From Strobilurus pachycystidiatus (taxonomy: Eukaryota > Basidiomycota > Agaricomycetes > Agaricales > Physalacriaceae), in NCBI GenBank assembly GCA_019915135.1, contig JAHLMK010000015.1:1337536-1401535 (forward strand): DNA of 64,000 bases, written 5' to 3'. The first letter of the stretch is position 1. Each line of letters opens with the position of its first letter. Under the pieces are notes generated by a model that was not told where the DNA came from, made no database searches, and saw nothing but the letters and a program-made list of their open reading frames with translations. Made by a program: the position numbers and the translations under genes. Below, one piece after another: positions 45,889-57,541 of the stretch.

Positions 45889-47830
45889 ATGCCCCCCAAA
45901 GGCACGCCGACCGCCCGAAACTGGAAAGATACTGCCCGCTCGCTCAACGCCAAATTCCGCTGTGGTAAGAAGTGGGTCTTAGAGAATCCCGAGCGTGTCA
46001 GTGTTCCCTCTTTCCTAGCGCGTCTTGCTTATGCCCCAACAGGACCCCTGCAACTTCTGTGCCGCGCACCAACTCGATTGCGAAGGTATGAAAGCCCGAG
46101 CCCGGTGCGATACGCCTGAGTGCCGCGATGGCCCTGCACGATGTTCGCTCGACAACGATGAGCTGTTGTCGGCTGTTCGCAAGAAGCACCCCGGAGTGAC
46201 CATTACAGCAGCAGAATTTGCCCTTTTTGCACAGGATCTCCCAAAGCCCGCTACCAGGACCTCTTCGTCCAAAAAGCGCCGTGCAGGCCCGGACCAGAGC
46301 GACCTCAAAGAGGATTCGTCGGAAGGCAAAGATTCGGACAATGGTGCGCAGACGCGTATTTACTTTTTGCTGACATCCCAACCCACTCAATGCAAACCTG
46401 GACAGACACCAACGCTCCACCTGCCAAGCGACCAAGGCTCGGGCAAAGCGTGTCCACGTCCAGCGTCGCGCCAGCTCCACCCAGAATGTCACACGTTTCT
46501 TCCTCTCGTCCTTCCACTGGACCTCGACTCCCCAAGCCCGCCGCACGCACTTCTCAACGCGCACTTCGCTCCAATGCACCTCCACCCGCTAACTCTCCCC
46601 AACCCTCCGTCTTCTCTGCCTCACATGCCAGTCATGCATCAGAAGTCCCGGTGACAACTTTGGCCCAACTCGAGAGGCGGCTTGCCGCGCTTGAGGCCCG
46701 AAGGTCTGAAGAGCTAGCAGGTTCCACTGGCTCCATCCTTGCTGTATCGTCCCACACTCAAGTTTGATTCTCAGGAACTCTTCAAGACCTTCGCACTCAA
46801 GTGCAAGTATTGAACGGTATGTTGTTGTGCGCCGTCTCCTTCCTGCCAATTGACCAACTTATAACCTAGGCGACAACTCAGACTTGCAACGCGATGTTGA
46901 TTCCCTGCGTACTGACCTCCAGCAATCCACGGACCAGGTTCGAGTTTTGACGAATGACTTGGAAAAGGCGCAAGGTCCTGTCCATCCTATGCGTTTCCAT
47001 TAAACATACTAACCTTACTTATACTAGAACTTTCAAAATCGTTAAGGCTAGAGCTAGACGCTACCAAGGCGAAACATGAGAGCGCCACGCAAGAGGCCCT
47101 TGGTGAGAACCTTTAGTCTAGAGTCTATATTGTACTGAATTTCCACACCCAGGTGACAGTGCAGCCAAACTCGAGGCAGCCAATGGTGAGTTTTCCCTTA
47201 CTATCTTCACGACTCACCTCTGATGAGCCATTCCGGTCATACTTAGTGAAGACGAGGCAATTGGAGAAGGAACTCCGCAAGTCTCAAGGCAAGCTCTTTG
47301 GCCTAGGCCTCGCACACATTTGACTTCCGTCTCATGCCCCTCAGTATTGACTGAGAAGTTTCGGCAAGACGTTGGCTACCTAGAGCAAGAAATGCACCGG
47401 TCTCGCGACATTGCAAACAAGAAATTGGACGACGCCAATGGTACGCTTCTTTCTCACGGTACACAACTTGAACTTTGTTTGACAATCTCTTATAGCGAAG
47501 GTGAAATCCTTCGCCACCAGTCTCCAGAGGAGTCAACGTGAGTGGTCACATCCCTTCGAGTTCACTGGCCGGACCGGACTCATATTCACACCAGGTGTTT
47601 GGGCTGCGATAACCAGTGAGATGGTCAAGATCAGGCAGGAAGAGCACGCAGATGGACACAGCGCGAACGAGCATGACAAGGATCGAGTAGACGCCGGGAC
47701 CGCGATCAAGCAGGAGTGGCACATCATCAAAACAGAGCTCGAGAACGCGAAGGAGCTGACCATCGATCATCAGTGTGAGGAAGACGAGGATGCAGAAGAA
47801 GATGAAGATGGCGACAAAAATAATGCGTGA
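45889..47830 (+). CDS. Cys-rich N-terminus coiled-coil protein
   Basis: Not recognised as a named family. Eleven exons (45889-45996, 46043-46343, 46406-46720, 46775-46816, 46870-46974, 47028-47102, 47153-47185, 47247-47288, 47345-47440, 47496-47537, 47595-47830) give 428 aa. Residues 37-75 form a cysteine cluster (DPCNFCAAHQLDCEG ... RCDTPECRDGPARC) that could bind zinc or DNA. A Ser/Pro/Lys linker with PPAKRPRLG follows. From about residue 190 there is a coiled coil cut into many exons of 33-105 nt, nearly all in the same phase, as if assembled from repeated heptad modules. The tail is acidic (EEDEDAEEDEDGDKNN). The intron at 47289 uses a GC donor with good consensus (CAAG|GCAAGC). Confidence 0.75.
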
Positions 47831-48222
47831 GACCCGACCCGACCCCCTACAAATATGTATTCCAACTTAGCTATCTCAGAATTGTACATCTATGTTCTAT
47901 CTTACCCACTGTTCAATGTTTATCTTTCTTGTCAATGATGACTCCTGAATTGCTGACCAGTCCATCCACACTTGCCGCCATTTCTGATGAATCTGCTCGC
48001 AGACTGATTCATGCCTGCCCGCAATCCTTATGAGTCTGCTGACAGACCAGCTTATGCCTGGCAGCATTCCTAATCAATGTGCCCCCAGGAGAAACATGGG
48101 CGCTACCGACTCCCCCAAACCTGCCCGCGGCTTGTTTGTTGTCCATACGCCTGTAACGCAGATTCACTGTACTATGATATTGCATATACAACTTTATTAG
48201 ATATCGCGGTTTGTTCTATTCT
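47831..48222. other. Convergent intergenic region
   Basis: 392 bp between stops. Contains two near copies of a CTGATTCATGCCTG / CAGCTTATGCCTGGCAG-like phrase around 48004-48065; nothing coding. Confidence 0.35.
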
Positions 48223-49000
48223 CTATTTCCCGATGTGCAGGCGTCTCTCCTCCTCCTCGTCCTCTGCCTTCTCTTGAATGTCTTCGACCAGCAGTTCATC
48301 ATCGCGAAGCAGGTCCCGCAGGTCATCCCTCAGCTTGTACTCTTCGTTGGGTTCGTCCAAGGTTGGGAAGGCCTTTATGAACACATTCCACACCGCTTCT
48401 GTGATGGGACCGTCGCAGGCACTGCTGTCTTGGTCTTCAATGAGCACTGCGCCACAACTGGTTAGTCAGATAACATCATGAGGAAGTGCTTGCTCACCCT
48501 GAGCCAGAAAGCGTAATTTGACCGGAGAATCCACCCCAAGTGCATGGAAACAGTTCGTCCATCTGCGCTCAGACCTCCCTGTCTTCTCCATCCACTTGAC
48601 TAGGTCCGGGTGTAGTTCGCGCGCACTGGCTTCAAAGTCACCATCTTCCCCAGACTCGTCCTTGCGGTCAGGTTTGGCCTCTTGAGAACGGGTGGTGGCT
48701 TTTCCTAGAGACGTCAGTTCCCAGTGACAGGTGAAAGTCGAATCTCACACCTTTTGGGAACATTATACACAGTCTCTCGTGGAGCTCGGATAGATTTTCG
48801 ATCAAGGCGCGCAACGAGTCTTTCGCGACTTCCCCCTCTGACGGTTCTGGGACAGCCCCGTATCCTTTACTGGCGGTCATGGCAGCAAGACTGCCGGTCG
48901 GCCGAGGCATAATCCTTGGTGCTCGATAGGCACCCCGATTCACAGGCGGTCGAGGAGGAGAGACGTAGGGTTTTTGGTGATTAGTAGATGGGTACGACAT
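48223..49000 (-). CDS. Unknown 226-aa protein
   Basis: Not recognised. Three exons (48751-49000, 48498-48704, 48223-48446) give 226 aa. The first 40 residues are Pro/Arg/Tyr-rich and disordered. The middle has LRALIENLSELHERLCIMFP and a helix with FEASARELHPDLVKWMEKTG, then a WTNCFHALGVD segment. The C-terminal 60 residues are strongly acidic (KLRDDLRDLLRDDELLVEDI). The third exon begins after GCGCAG; an earlier CAG acceptor gives a quick stop. Part of the accessory block, convergent with the coiled-coil gene. Confidence 0.65.
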
Positions 49001-49314
49001 CTCCGCTGAGGAGTACGGTTAGATCGAAGTCAACCTAGGATGGGTGGCAGTGTCTTTGATGCGAGCGTTTACCTCAAACTCCGCCTGCAGCATCCTACCA
49101 ATATGCCGGCGGGCTAACCATCTCGGGCCGGCGCATCCAGGTTTCTCCGAGCAGACCTCACTACACCGCTGGCGGACACGAGTATTTGTGCCCCCAGTTA
49201 CAGATTCCCGCTCGCGCGCTCAGCACAGGTGCCCGTCCATCCAGCCTAAGAGCATACAATTCAAGCAATACATATGAGTACAACACACAACAATACAACA
49301 AAATGCCTTGGATG
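49001..49314. other. Short intergenic region
   Basis: 314 bp between co-oriented genes; promoter of the 226-aa gene, no other feature seen. Confidence 0.35.
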
Positions 49315-52300
49315 CTATGAGTGAACGTAAGGAGCCAGTTTCTCTTCACAAAACACGTTCAGCCCATGTGCCACCTTCTTTGCCTCCCTATTCAGCCTGA
49401 GACTCCGCTCCCAATCTCCTTGTTTTAGAGGACCCTTCTCCGCGTTGAGGTAGGATTTGACCCGAGACTGATACCACGACTCAGCGTCCTCCGTCCACAT
49501 GCCAACATTGAAACCACTGGCCCGCCATCCACCTTGGCGAGGGAACCAGGATATGTATGCAGGATCATGTGGATAGCGGGCATCCACGACACGATAGACC
49601 CCACAGATGATGTCAATCTGGTCGTCTGTCAATCGTTCCTCGCACAGTACCACGCCACTTGCGAGAGTGGATCGTTGACCTGTAACCTCCACCTTGCGCC
49701 CTGGACCCGTCAGGATGATGGATGAGTCTTCTACATGTTCCATGGCAAGCCGCCAGAATATCTTTCCTGCCATCAACGCCGCCCGCAGTACACTGGTGTG
49801 CGATAGAAGTGCCGTACGACGAGCAAGGTATTGCTGATAGTCGTATACTGTAGGCCGGAAAGGGTGATGTCGTGTCGGAATAACCGAAACGGGAAGAGGG
49901 CGCTCAAGGCGGTGCCCAACTGCTTCTATTGCCAAGGAGAATCGAATGCCTAAGCTTGTGAGCATCGTTAAAGCATCCTCCGGCGTACGGTACGAAATCT
50001 GTCGCAAGAATAAGATAACGTCCGTGGCACGAAAGACGAGAATCCGCAGATCCTCAAGGGCTGGGCAGTCGACCAAGACAATCTGGTAGACACTCTCTTC
50101 CAGGAATGTGTAAGACAACTTGGTAATCACAGTTTGGTTCAGAACCTGTGGCCGTAGAGGAGATGCATGGGGTGTGGATAGATCGCAGAATTGTGCCAGA
50201 GGATTGGGCGGTAGAGTGTTACCGTGCCCAGTGTAGTGTGAATAAAGGTCCAAGTATCCCTCGAGATCTTCCAACGACCCATGGGACAGTGAATAGTTCG
50301 GATCATGCACGCCATAACCACATGCCAAGAATCGCCGGCAGCGTTTATAGTGGGGACTAGTGGCTGAAGATAGAGGGAGTGGAGCTGCACATGAAGGAGG
50401 CAGGAAGAGGGAAGGTGGAAGCAGCATCCCGTGGATCTGAGTGAGAATGCCACCAAAGGGGAGGACATCGATGTTCCGCGTCTGGAGAGCTGGTGGATGC
50501 AAAGCAAATAGTCGACGATATTCGCCATGTGACATTAGAGGAGCATATTCCTCGTCAATCTCTCCCTCCTCCAGGGCTAGAACGTCAAATTCGGTGGGTT
50601 CGGTCGCTGAGCAAGGACCGGCAAACTCAACACCGTTTTCCATACCCCCATCACCACTTCCTACATCCTCCAACATAGCGTCGAGGCACCCTGCATCATT
50701 GCCGTCCGAGACACCATCGACGATCTGTCTGAGCGGCAGGACAGCAGCCTCTTGCTCCAAGCTCAACTCTTCGCACAAATCCCACTCATCAAAAGTCGCG
50801 CAATATACCCGCTGGGTCGGGAGGAACTCGGCCCAAACGCGCCCGGCTTTGTGAGCCCCAACCAAGACGCGTACGCGATGCGACATGTGTGATGTTCCAG
50901 CCACAGTGGTCATTCGTAGTTTCCACTGGAAGACGCGTGAAGGAGCTTGAAATCCTCGAAGTTCGGCCTGCTGCTGGCGCTCATGTAGGACAGCTTTCTG
51001 CAAGGATGGAACGATCATACCCAGGATCGTTCTTTCCCGTCGGACGAAAAAATCGCTCCAGGTCTCATCGGTTTGTGGCGCAAAGTCTGATGTGGCGGTG
51101 ATCAGCTGCTTGGCACGACTGAACGGATGGTGAAAGCCACGGGTGAAGCGAACTTTCTCGAAGTACATGCCGGCTTCAAGTTCTTTGAGAGGACGTGCAT
51201 CCATGGCAAGGTATGTCTTGACTGTCTCTTTGTGAAATCCATACCGCCGTGTGAAGAAAGCATCTGAAGACGAGAGGGTATGAACGCGATTGCCCCACCA
51301 GAACCAAACAGGCACCCGAAAGCATTCGTAATGCCAGAAGCCACGAGAGATGTCCGTTGTCTGTGCGTTGACGAAAACACCGAAGCGAGGTACACATGTT
51401 CGCCCGTCGCTCTTGTTGTAACCCCCCGCCGGCGCGGTTTTGTAGAAACCTGTGGAGGGCAGGAAAATCCAGCATTGCAGTATGTCCTGCACCGCAGCAT
51501 CATCACCAGGAAAGGCCAACCCAATTTCCTGCGCCAAGTCGTCAACCATCTGTGGTTTTGGAAAAAACGGAGCGTATAAGTAGGAGATCTCGGCACCAAG
51601 CAGCACAAAGGCCCAACGACTGCGAATCAACCGTTTCTGCAGGACAATGGGGTCGGCTAGGGGTCGGTGATAGAGATAATTGGCTGGGCCTGGAGCTGCA
51701 AGATGTTGTGGACTCAAGCGACCGCCCAACAGACGACTCAAGATTTCTCTCAAAGTCAGGAGGATTCTTTCAAGCATTCGCCACTGTTCGATGGTCCGGG
51801 GATCTAGCTGCCAAGTTCCGTCCTGGTTGGGCTGCGTGGCTATCTCCCATTTGCGCTGGAAGATGCAGGCGAAAAGTGAATCATTGAAGCACACCCGGTA
51901 TGCATCGCAAGGAAGAAATCCGGTGTAAGGAATAGCGTTGATGGACCAGTAACAACCGACAAGGAGTTCAGGCTCGATGCTACGTATTCGGCGCCTCTCG
52001 TGGCTCGGTGGCTTCCCCGGAAGTGGCGGAAGTGAATCTGCGTGGAGGACGGTGAAGCTATGCTCGTGTGTATCAATGAGAAATTTGAGTGGGGGCGGGC
52101 TGTTCGACGTGTCAACCCCCTACACGATGATCATGCCAGTCAAGACTTACTCGATGGGATCTCTCTCCAGGTCCATATCCCACTTGCGGAGTTCCTGGCG
52201 CGCCGCGCGATTCTCTCGGTCTACTTTGGCGCGTTCGTATGTCACAGGGTGCAGGCCGAGGTCGTCCCGTTCCCTTGCAAGGAAGCGCAATTCAACAGAA

Positions 52301-52488
52301 GTCTTCTGGAAAAAAGGCATATTAGAGAGAAACCTCGTCCGACTAGAGAACGACCGTACCGTGGATTTGTACCGTATTCCCGCTGTCTCCCAGTCTTGTG
52401 TGTGAGATGGGTCGCCGACGTTTGTTGGTGCATAACGTTTGGTGGTTCCGCGCGAACTTCCTTGCTGGGTGGGTAGGATCTTGGGCAT
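49315..52488 (-). CDS. Unknown 1,040-aa protein of the accessory block
   Basis: No characterised family recognised. Two exons only (52151-52488 and 49315-52099) give 1,040 aa; a 2.8-kb uninterrupted exon is unusual among the intron-rich neighbours. Residues 1-115 are basic and helical (SVELRFLARERDDLGLHPVT). Residues 120-500 look globular with many aromatics (GFWHYECFRVPVWFWWGNRV). An acidic stretch follows (LALEEGEIDEEYAPL). The C-terminal 350 residues contain YQIVLVDCPALEDLRILVFR, FLRQISYRTPEDALTML and the Trp-rich end AYISWFPRQGGWRASGFNVG, then MWTEDAESWYQSR. Proteins with this ending are, as I recall, repeated many times in mushroom genomes, which suggests selfish or lineage-specific expansion. 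No catalytic motif can be named. Confidence 0.75.
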
Positions 52489-52889
52489 GGCAGAGTGAAG
52501 ACGTCGTGGTAGCAGTGTATTGAGAGAGCGGATACAAACACGGAGCCAAACACTGCCACAGATCAGATGTCCTTGTTCTATAAGTACATACCGACTATGC
52601 ACCTCCAAACCCAAGTTTCCTCCAATGGGACTTAAACCATCCTTCGTGCTACTGTTCTACGGTGCACGCCCGATCTCCCTTGGATCCAGAAGAAACGACC
52701 TGGCCACGCCACTTCTCATCAGCCGCGGAAGCTGATTGCCCTCGGGTGCGACGCGACTAGAATCACGCCGTCCCCACTGCCAAGCTGGATATTCGCAGGG
52801 GCCCACGTCGTCGACCTTCTCCAGCAGATAAACACGGCGGAAAGGACTGGACTGGTCCATGGAGTCGAACTTCGGACCGTTTCGCCACA

Positions 52890-54227
52890 CTAAGCAGGTG
52901 CGGGAGTGTTCGTCTCGATGTAGTTGTTCGGGGGATAACCTTTATGCCAGACATCCACCAATTCAACAGTTTCCTCACCCCCCAAGACACTCACGAACTC
53001 GCGGAGCACATAGTGCGCATCGCTCAGCGCTTGATGCTCCAGCGGGTGCTCTGCGCATGCATGGCGTACTAGCTTGTGAAAACTTTTGGTGCAAGAGGAC
53101 TGCCCCAACCAAGGAGCATGCCAGAAGGGATCCAGGAGCATAGTGGCCCCGAACTGGTAATGGGGAGTAAGTCACGTACTGCTGTCGACATGATTTCGTA
53201 CTTACTGCACCATACAAGTCGTATAACAGGTCCGCCTGGTCGAGGGAAGCGTCGAACAGCTTCGCCAGCGTACGCTTCCACCTCGCAATACGCTTCCTGA
53301 GCTCCTCCCTTTCCTTGGGAGGGGTTGCCGCATCCTGAATCCGGCACGCAATACCACCCAGCTGGTGTGTGGCAATGTGTTCGTGGTACCTGCGGGCAGC
53401 AAAGCTGTCTTGTTCGCTGAATTCTTCGCACATCATGAGTGCATCGACAAAGTATCGTTGTTTGATGAAGCTAACGATGTGGAAGAGAAAGGTTTGGATT
53501 CGATTCTGGCGGTCAGCGTCGAGAAATTCCTGCCGAAGAAACAATCCAGTCGTGGGGGTGAAACACCACGCGAGATACGCACCACGAACAACTGGTTGAC
53601 ATACTCAAGGTCGTCATCTGGGAATACTAAATTGTTCAAGTAGTCGCCGAGAGGGTTCTTGAACTGTGCTATACCATCTCTCTAGTCAAGACTTCAGCAA
53701 AGCGGGAACTCCAAGATGACATGAGGTGAGATGTGCACCCAATTTCCCGGTTCATCCTGGTAACCTCGAAGCAGGCAAACCAACGCTTCATCCTCAACGG
53801 CTTCGGTGGTGAGTCTTTCTGGAGGGGAATTCCAGATTCTTCGTGTAAATGTTTGGGCGTCGATGGGACCCAATTGCCGAGCCTTCTCTTGGATGGCCAG
53901 CCACCTCGCAGCCGTGGATGGATCAAGACCTGCTGCCTGGGGTTGAGACGGCATGGAACCCGTAGGGCGATTTGTCTGTTGGGTGCGATGACGCGGTGTA
54001 GAGTCGGGTGTCTCTCGCCCCGGAGGAGCTTCCGGAGTTGGTGGTGGAACCATCGCAAGAACGTCGGTAAGGCGACGATGTGTGGCACGTCGTAGGTGAT
54101 GCCGCTGTGCGTTGGTATTTTGGGTGAACTGGAAGTCAGGAGTGTCAACGAGCATTTGAATCTCTTCTTGTAAGGTGTCGAGGGCGCCGTTGATGAGAGT
54201 GCCTTGAGAGGCCTGAGAGGTTGGCAT
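52890..54227 (-). CDS. Unknown 391-aa helical protein
   Basis: Not recognised. Four exons (53739-54227, 53583-53681, 53206-53529, 52890-53153) give 391 aa. Residues 1-150 are polar and proline-rich. From about residue 165 come two blocks of helices: FKNPLGDYLNNLVFPDDDL, then LFHIVSFIKQRYFVDALMMC, RIARWKRTLAKLFDASLDQA and DALSDAHYVLREFV-like sequence near the end. The first intron must start at GTGCAC (53738) to avoid a stop. Lies 401 bp upstream of the 1,040-aa gene in the same orientation and divergent from the chromo-like gene. Confidence 0.7.
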
Positions 54228-54537
54228 GTCGGTGATGTGGAACGAGGGAGATGGATGTGGTATGGTCTAATGGCTTGTCGCTTTTGCCGCTGGCGTTAAA
54301 TCCCTTTACAAGCATTATTTCCGAAGGGCGATCGGAAATAGAGATAGCCGCCAGCAGTTGCCGGCGATCGCGAGGGCACATATGGCACTACCGGGAGCGT
54401 TAACATAGAGAATGCCCGCGTTTCTGCATTGCTGGGAGCAGTGGCACAATTCCATTTACTGGGAAACCGGGTGATAATGTGTTGCTCTACACACTTCCAT
54501 CACCCACATCTTAGCAGAACTCACGACCCACTTGGCG

Positions 54538-55212
54538 ATGCCTAGGACGCCTCGACGCCAGACAAAGCCAGCACGCTCTCCTGAGTACGCGACGCAGCGT
54601 CTGCTCAGAAGTCAGGCCGCTTCTCGTGCAAAGAAAGAACCAGTCGATCCCGGGGCAGCCCACCCTGAGAGCGACGAACCCTCGGACACAGGCTCTGGAG
54701 ATAGAGCAGGACTGGGTGTCGACGAGACCTGGCCCTTTGGTGAGTGATAGACCCAGGTGTCATCCCCACCACACCCGACTCACACTGGCCTAGAGGCTGT
54801 TGTAGCTATTAAGAGGGTAGGGGAGAACGATTGGGAGTACTGTCTTAAGTGGCAGGATTGGGCACCGGAGCACAACTCGTCAGTGAAAGAGCTTTGTTAA
54901 TCGGTATCGCTTATTCAAATTGTACATAGGTGGGTGTCGGAGGACATGTTCGAAACTTTCCAAGCCCTCGACACCCTCGGCAACTTCAGAGATCATATGA
55001 TTAAGCAAGACACCAGCCCGCAAGCACTTGAAGTCGATGAAGTTTGGCAGCCTGACCCGAGCTGGATTGGTGAGCGCCGGCTCTGTTTGAAATAGAACAG
55101 GAAGAACTCACCTGGTGCTCTAGAGGACCAGATCACCAAGTACAGGAACTGTTTGTGGGAAGCCATTGCTGAGGATGAGATGAAGGCTGCAGAATTCGAA
55201 CCTGGAGACTGA
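54538..55212 (+). CDS. Chromo-like domain protein
   Basis: Four exons (54538-54739, 54794-54878, 54930-55069, 55124-55212) give 171 aa. Residues 1-65 are basic then acidic and disordered (PRTPRRQTKPARSPEYATQR). Residues about 68-108 read VVAIKRVGENDWEYCLKW, then QDWAPEHNSWVSEDMFETF, which follows the chromodomain pattern (strand, then Y-x-V-KW-x-GW-x5-N-TWE-like). A short helical tail ends in ECF-like acidic residues (EMKAAEFEPGD). Chromodomains read methylated histone tails and also occur at the ends of retrotransposon integrases, where they guide insertion to chromatin. Placement beside a TET/JBP-like gene hints at a chromatin link. Fold assignment is by eye. Confidence 0.6.
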
Positions 55213-55409
55213 CAGGCTTCCTTGTGATCTTGAACTTTCACTTACGGTTCTCAAATTCTTACGGCTCTCAAATTCTTACGTCTGCCCTTACAAAAGAAAT
55301 GATACAATCGAGACTTTTATGATATACTTGCAGGACCTCAAAACATACTATCTTTGTACTACGGATGGTTGCTACAGACTAGACTGTCCATGTCCACAAC
55401 ATAACGACT

Positions 55410-56740
55410 CTACGTAACCAGGTGCCCTAAACCGCACTCGCGCCACAGACTGGTATGTGTGAAATGAGGAATCGCTATTCTTGCTCCCCCAGTCCACGGC
55501 TCAATCTCGTGCTGGAGGATCCGTCCACGTATATATACAACATCCCCGGGGTGCAGGCGAACACGTACTTTCATTCCCGGGACATGAACATAACCACCAG
55601 TAATAGGCCCGCCGGCAACTGTTAGAACAGCGAAGCCTTTGGGGGGATCATGTGAGTCTGTGTGGAGACCGGATTGACGGTTGAAGTAGATTTCACGTCC
55701 CTCCAGCAGAAGGGGGTCGATGTGATTGAGAGCTTTGAGGATGGGGTGGTGCTCTTCTGAACGCTGTCGCAAGAGGGTGAGATTGTGATAGAGTGGCTCG
55801 TCCAGCAGGCGGATGCCTTCGTTAATAAGCCAGGACAGGGTGTGCATGCGCTCCCATAAGCGTGCTGTCGCAGAGGCAGACGTAGTGTTATGGAAGCCAT
55901 CGGCACTGGGCACAGCAACTCCTGAACGCTACGCATCACATTAGTAGCAGGTCAAAGCAACATGAACCACATACATACCTGGTGGCCGATGGCATGCCAA
56001 CAACGTGCCACCCTAATCTCTCCCGTCAACTGGCCTGGTACCTTCAAGTACTTCCCGACTTTTTCTGCCGCAGTGGCCGAAGCACCCTCTCGAGGTGGGA
56101 CCGTCTTGATGTACTCTGCAATGGTTTCGTTGAGCCGTTGCTATTGACATCAGTATGTATGAAGATCCGACGATGACACTCACACACTCACCCTTCCACC
56201 CTCGGAAATGGCTCCAGGAAAGTAGGCAACCAGGGTTTTGCCATTGCAATCGACGATGCGGCTAGGGTCTCACCCTCCATCACCCTGTAGTCGTCCCAAG
56301 GGACAATTACCACACCGCGTGGAGAAGCTTTAGGTTTCTCGATATTGAATTCTGTTCGCCCTATGAGGTATGGTTAGTATGTCATGGAAGTGCAGAGAAT
56401 AGAAGTCACGCACATGTGTTGGCTGACTGCGCCATCACATCGAACAGCTTCTTCATTGTTCGATGGGCATCTTTCTCGCGGAACGGAGACTTTGATGGCT
56501 TGTCACTAAAGTCGCGGTAAATCTTCTCGACTGCCGGAGGCATGGGTTCTGGGATGTGTAAGCCTATGAGCAAATTAGTCGAGGTTGACAGGAACTCACC
56601 AGGGACGGGCGAATCAGGTATCGGAGTGAGGGGAGACATTTCCTCCATGGGAGTGCTGAGAACGTCCTGTCGGTCAGCCGCACTTGGGGAGGGCGGGATG
56701 CTCAAAGGCGGCAGTCGAGGGCGCAAAGAGTGTTGCCTAT
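55410..56740 (-). CDS. TET/JBP-like Fe(II)/2-oxoglutarate dioxygenase, frame broken
   Basis: The C-terminal exon (55410-55930) has the double-stranded beta-helix signature: GLHTDSHDPPKGF (HxD), GGYVHVPGMKVRVRLHPGDV, ILQHEIEPW (distal His) and ARIAIPHFTH (2-oxoglutarate-binding Arg). Mushroom TET/JBP proteins of this layout oxidise 5-methylcytosine or thymine in DNA and travel with KDZ transposons. Earlier exons are 55979-56146 (RLNETIAEYIKTVPPREGA), 56192-56360 and 56415 upward (EKIYRDFSDKP). Within the third of these, FNIEKPKASPRGVVIVPWDD ends in one frame (to about 56255), while CNGKTLVAYFPGAISEGG continues in another, with no GT/AG pair to join them. So the copy looks frameshifted near 56255. 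The 5' end is unresolved; MEEMSPLTPIPDSP at 56648 and RQHSLRPRLPPL just before it are probable coding. Confidence 0.7.
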
Positions 56741-57541
56741 AGGATTCACACAGCTCAGTCCGCCACCAAGGGAGAGGGAAGTCGGAGAGCTTACATTGGG
56801 GCCACCGAAAAACAATAGGTGGGCACGGAAAAAAAATGGCACGAGGAAGTAAGAGGCAACGCAACAAAGAGTCGAATGTCCTTGACGACGTGCTTAACAT
56901 GCACCAAATATCGACCACCAAGTGGAACACCGGTGGAAGAAACCCTGTGAACAGCTCGGTGGAACACTTCGCGTGTTCGAGGGTGGTCAACGGACAAGTG
57001 GCAAGTTGAGTAAGATATTCTGTTGTATACTGCTCGTGCTACCAAACAAACCGATTGAGCATGAATTACGACATCATCCCTTTGGCTTCGTCCCTCGTCT
57101 TCATCACTCTCTGTTTCTAATCTTCTCTGGCCGACATGTGGCTGTTGCACTATGCAACCCATGCTCCTTCCTGCGTCTCGCAAGGAACAGGATTCATTGC
57201 GCGTGCACGGGCTGGCTCCGCCAGTCCAAGCCATCGTGCTGTTGGGCTTCTCATTGAAGGGAGAGACTCGGCCTTAGCGGCTGGCGTTTCGAGCTGGATG
57301 CCCCCTATCCTCGACGTTCCAGTCCACGGGCTGGAGGGCGTTTTCCGGAGAGTTGTGGCCGTGGGCGGTCGAGTTGAGCCGGTTCCTCCCTCCCTCGCGA
57401 CCTGCGTCTCTGTGCCGAGCCTTGGGAAGCACCTATTGTACCCAAACCGCTGGACACAAGTCACTTCAAGGGTATGTGCAGGTAAGCGAACGTCAATCCC
57501 AGCACATACGCCCGATCTGACTGAATGTGCAGGTTTCATCG
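56741..57541. other. Region between KDZ and dioxygenase genes
   Basis: About 800 bp. Open frames exist on both strands but none has supporting splice or motif evidence; may include 5' exons of the dioxygenase. Confidence 0.35.
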
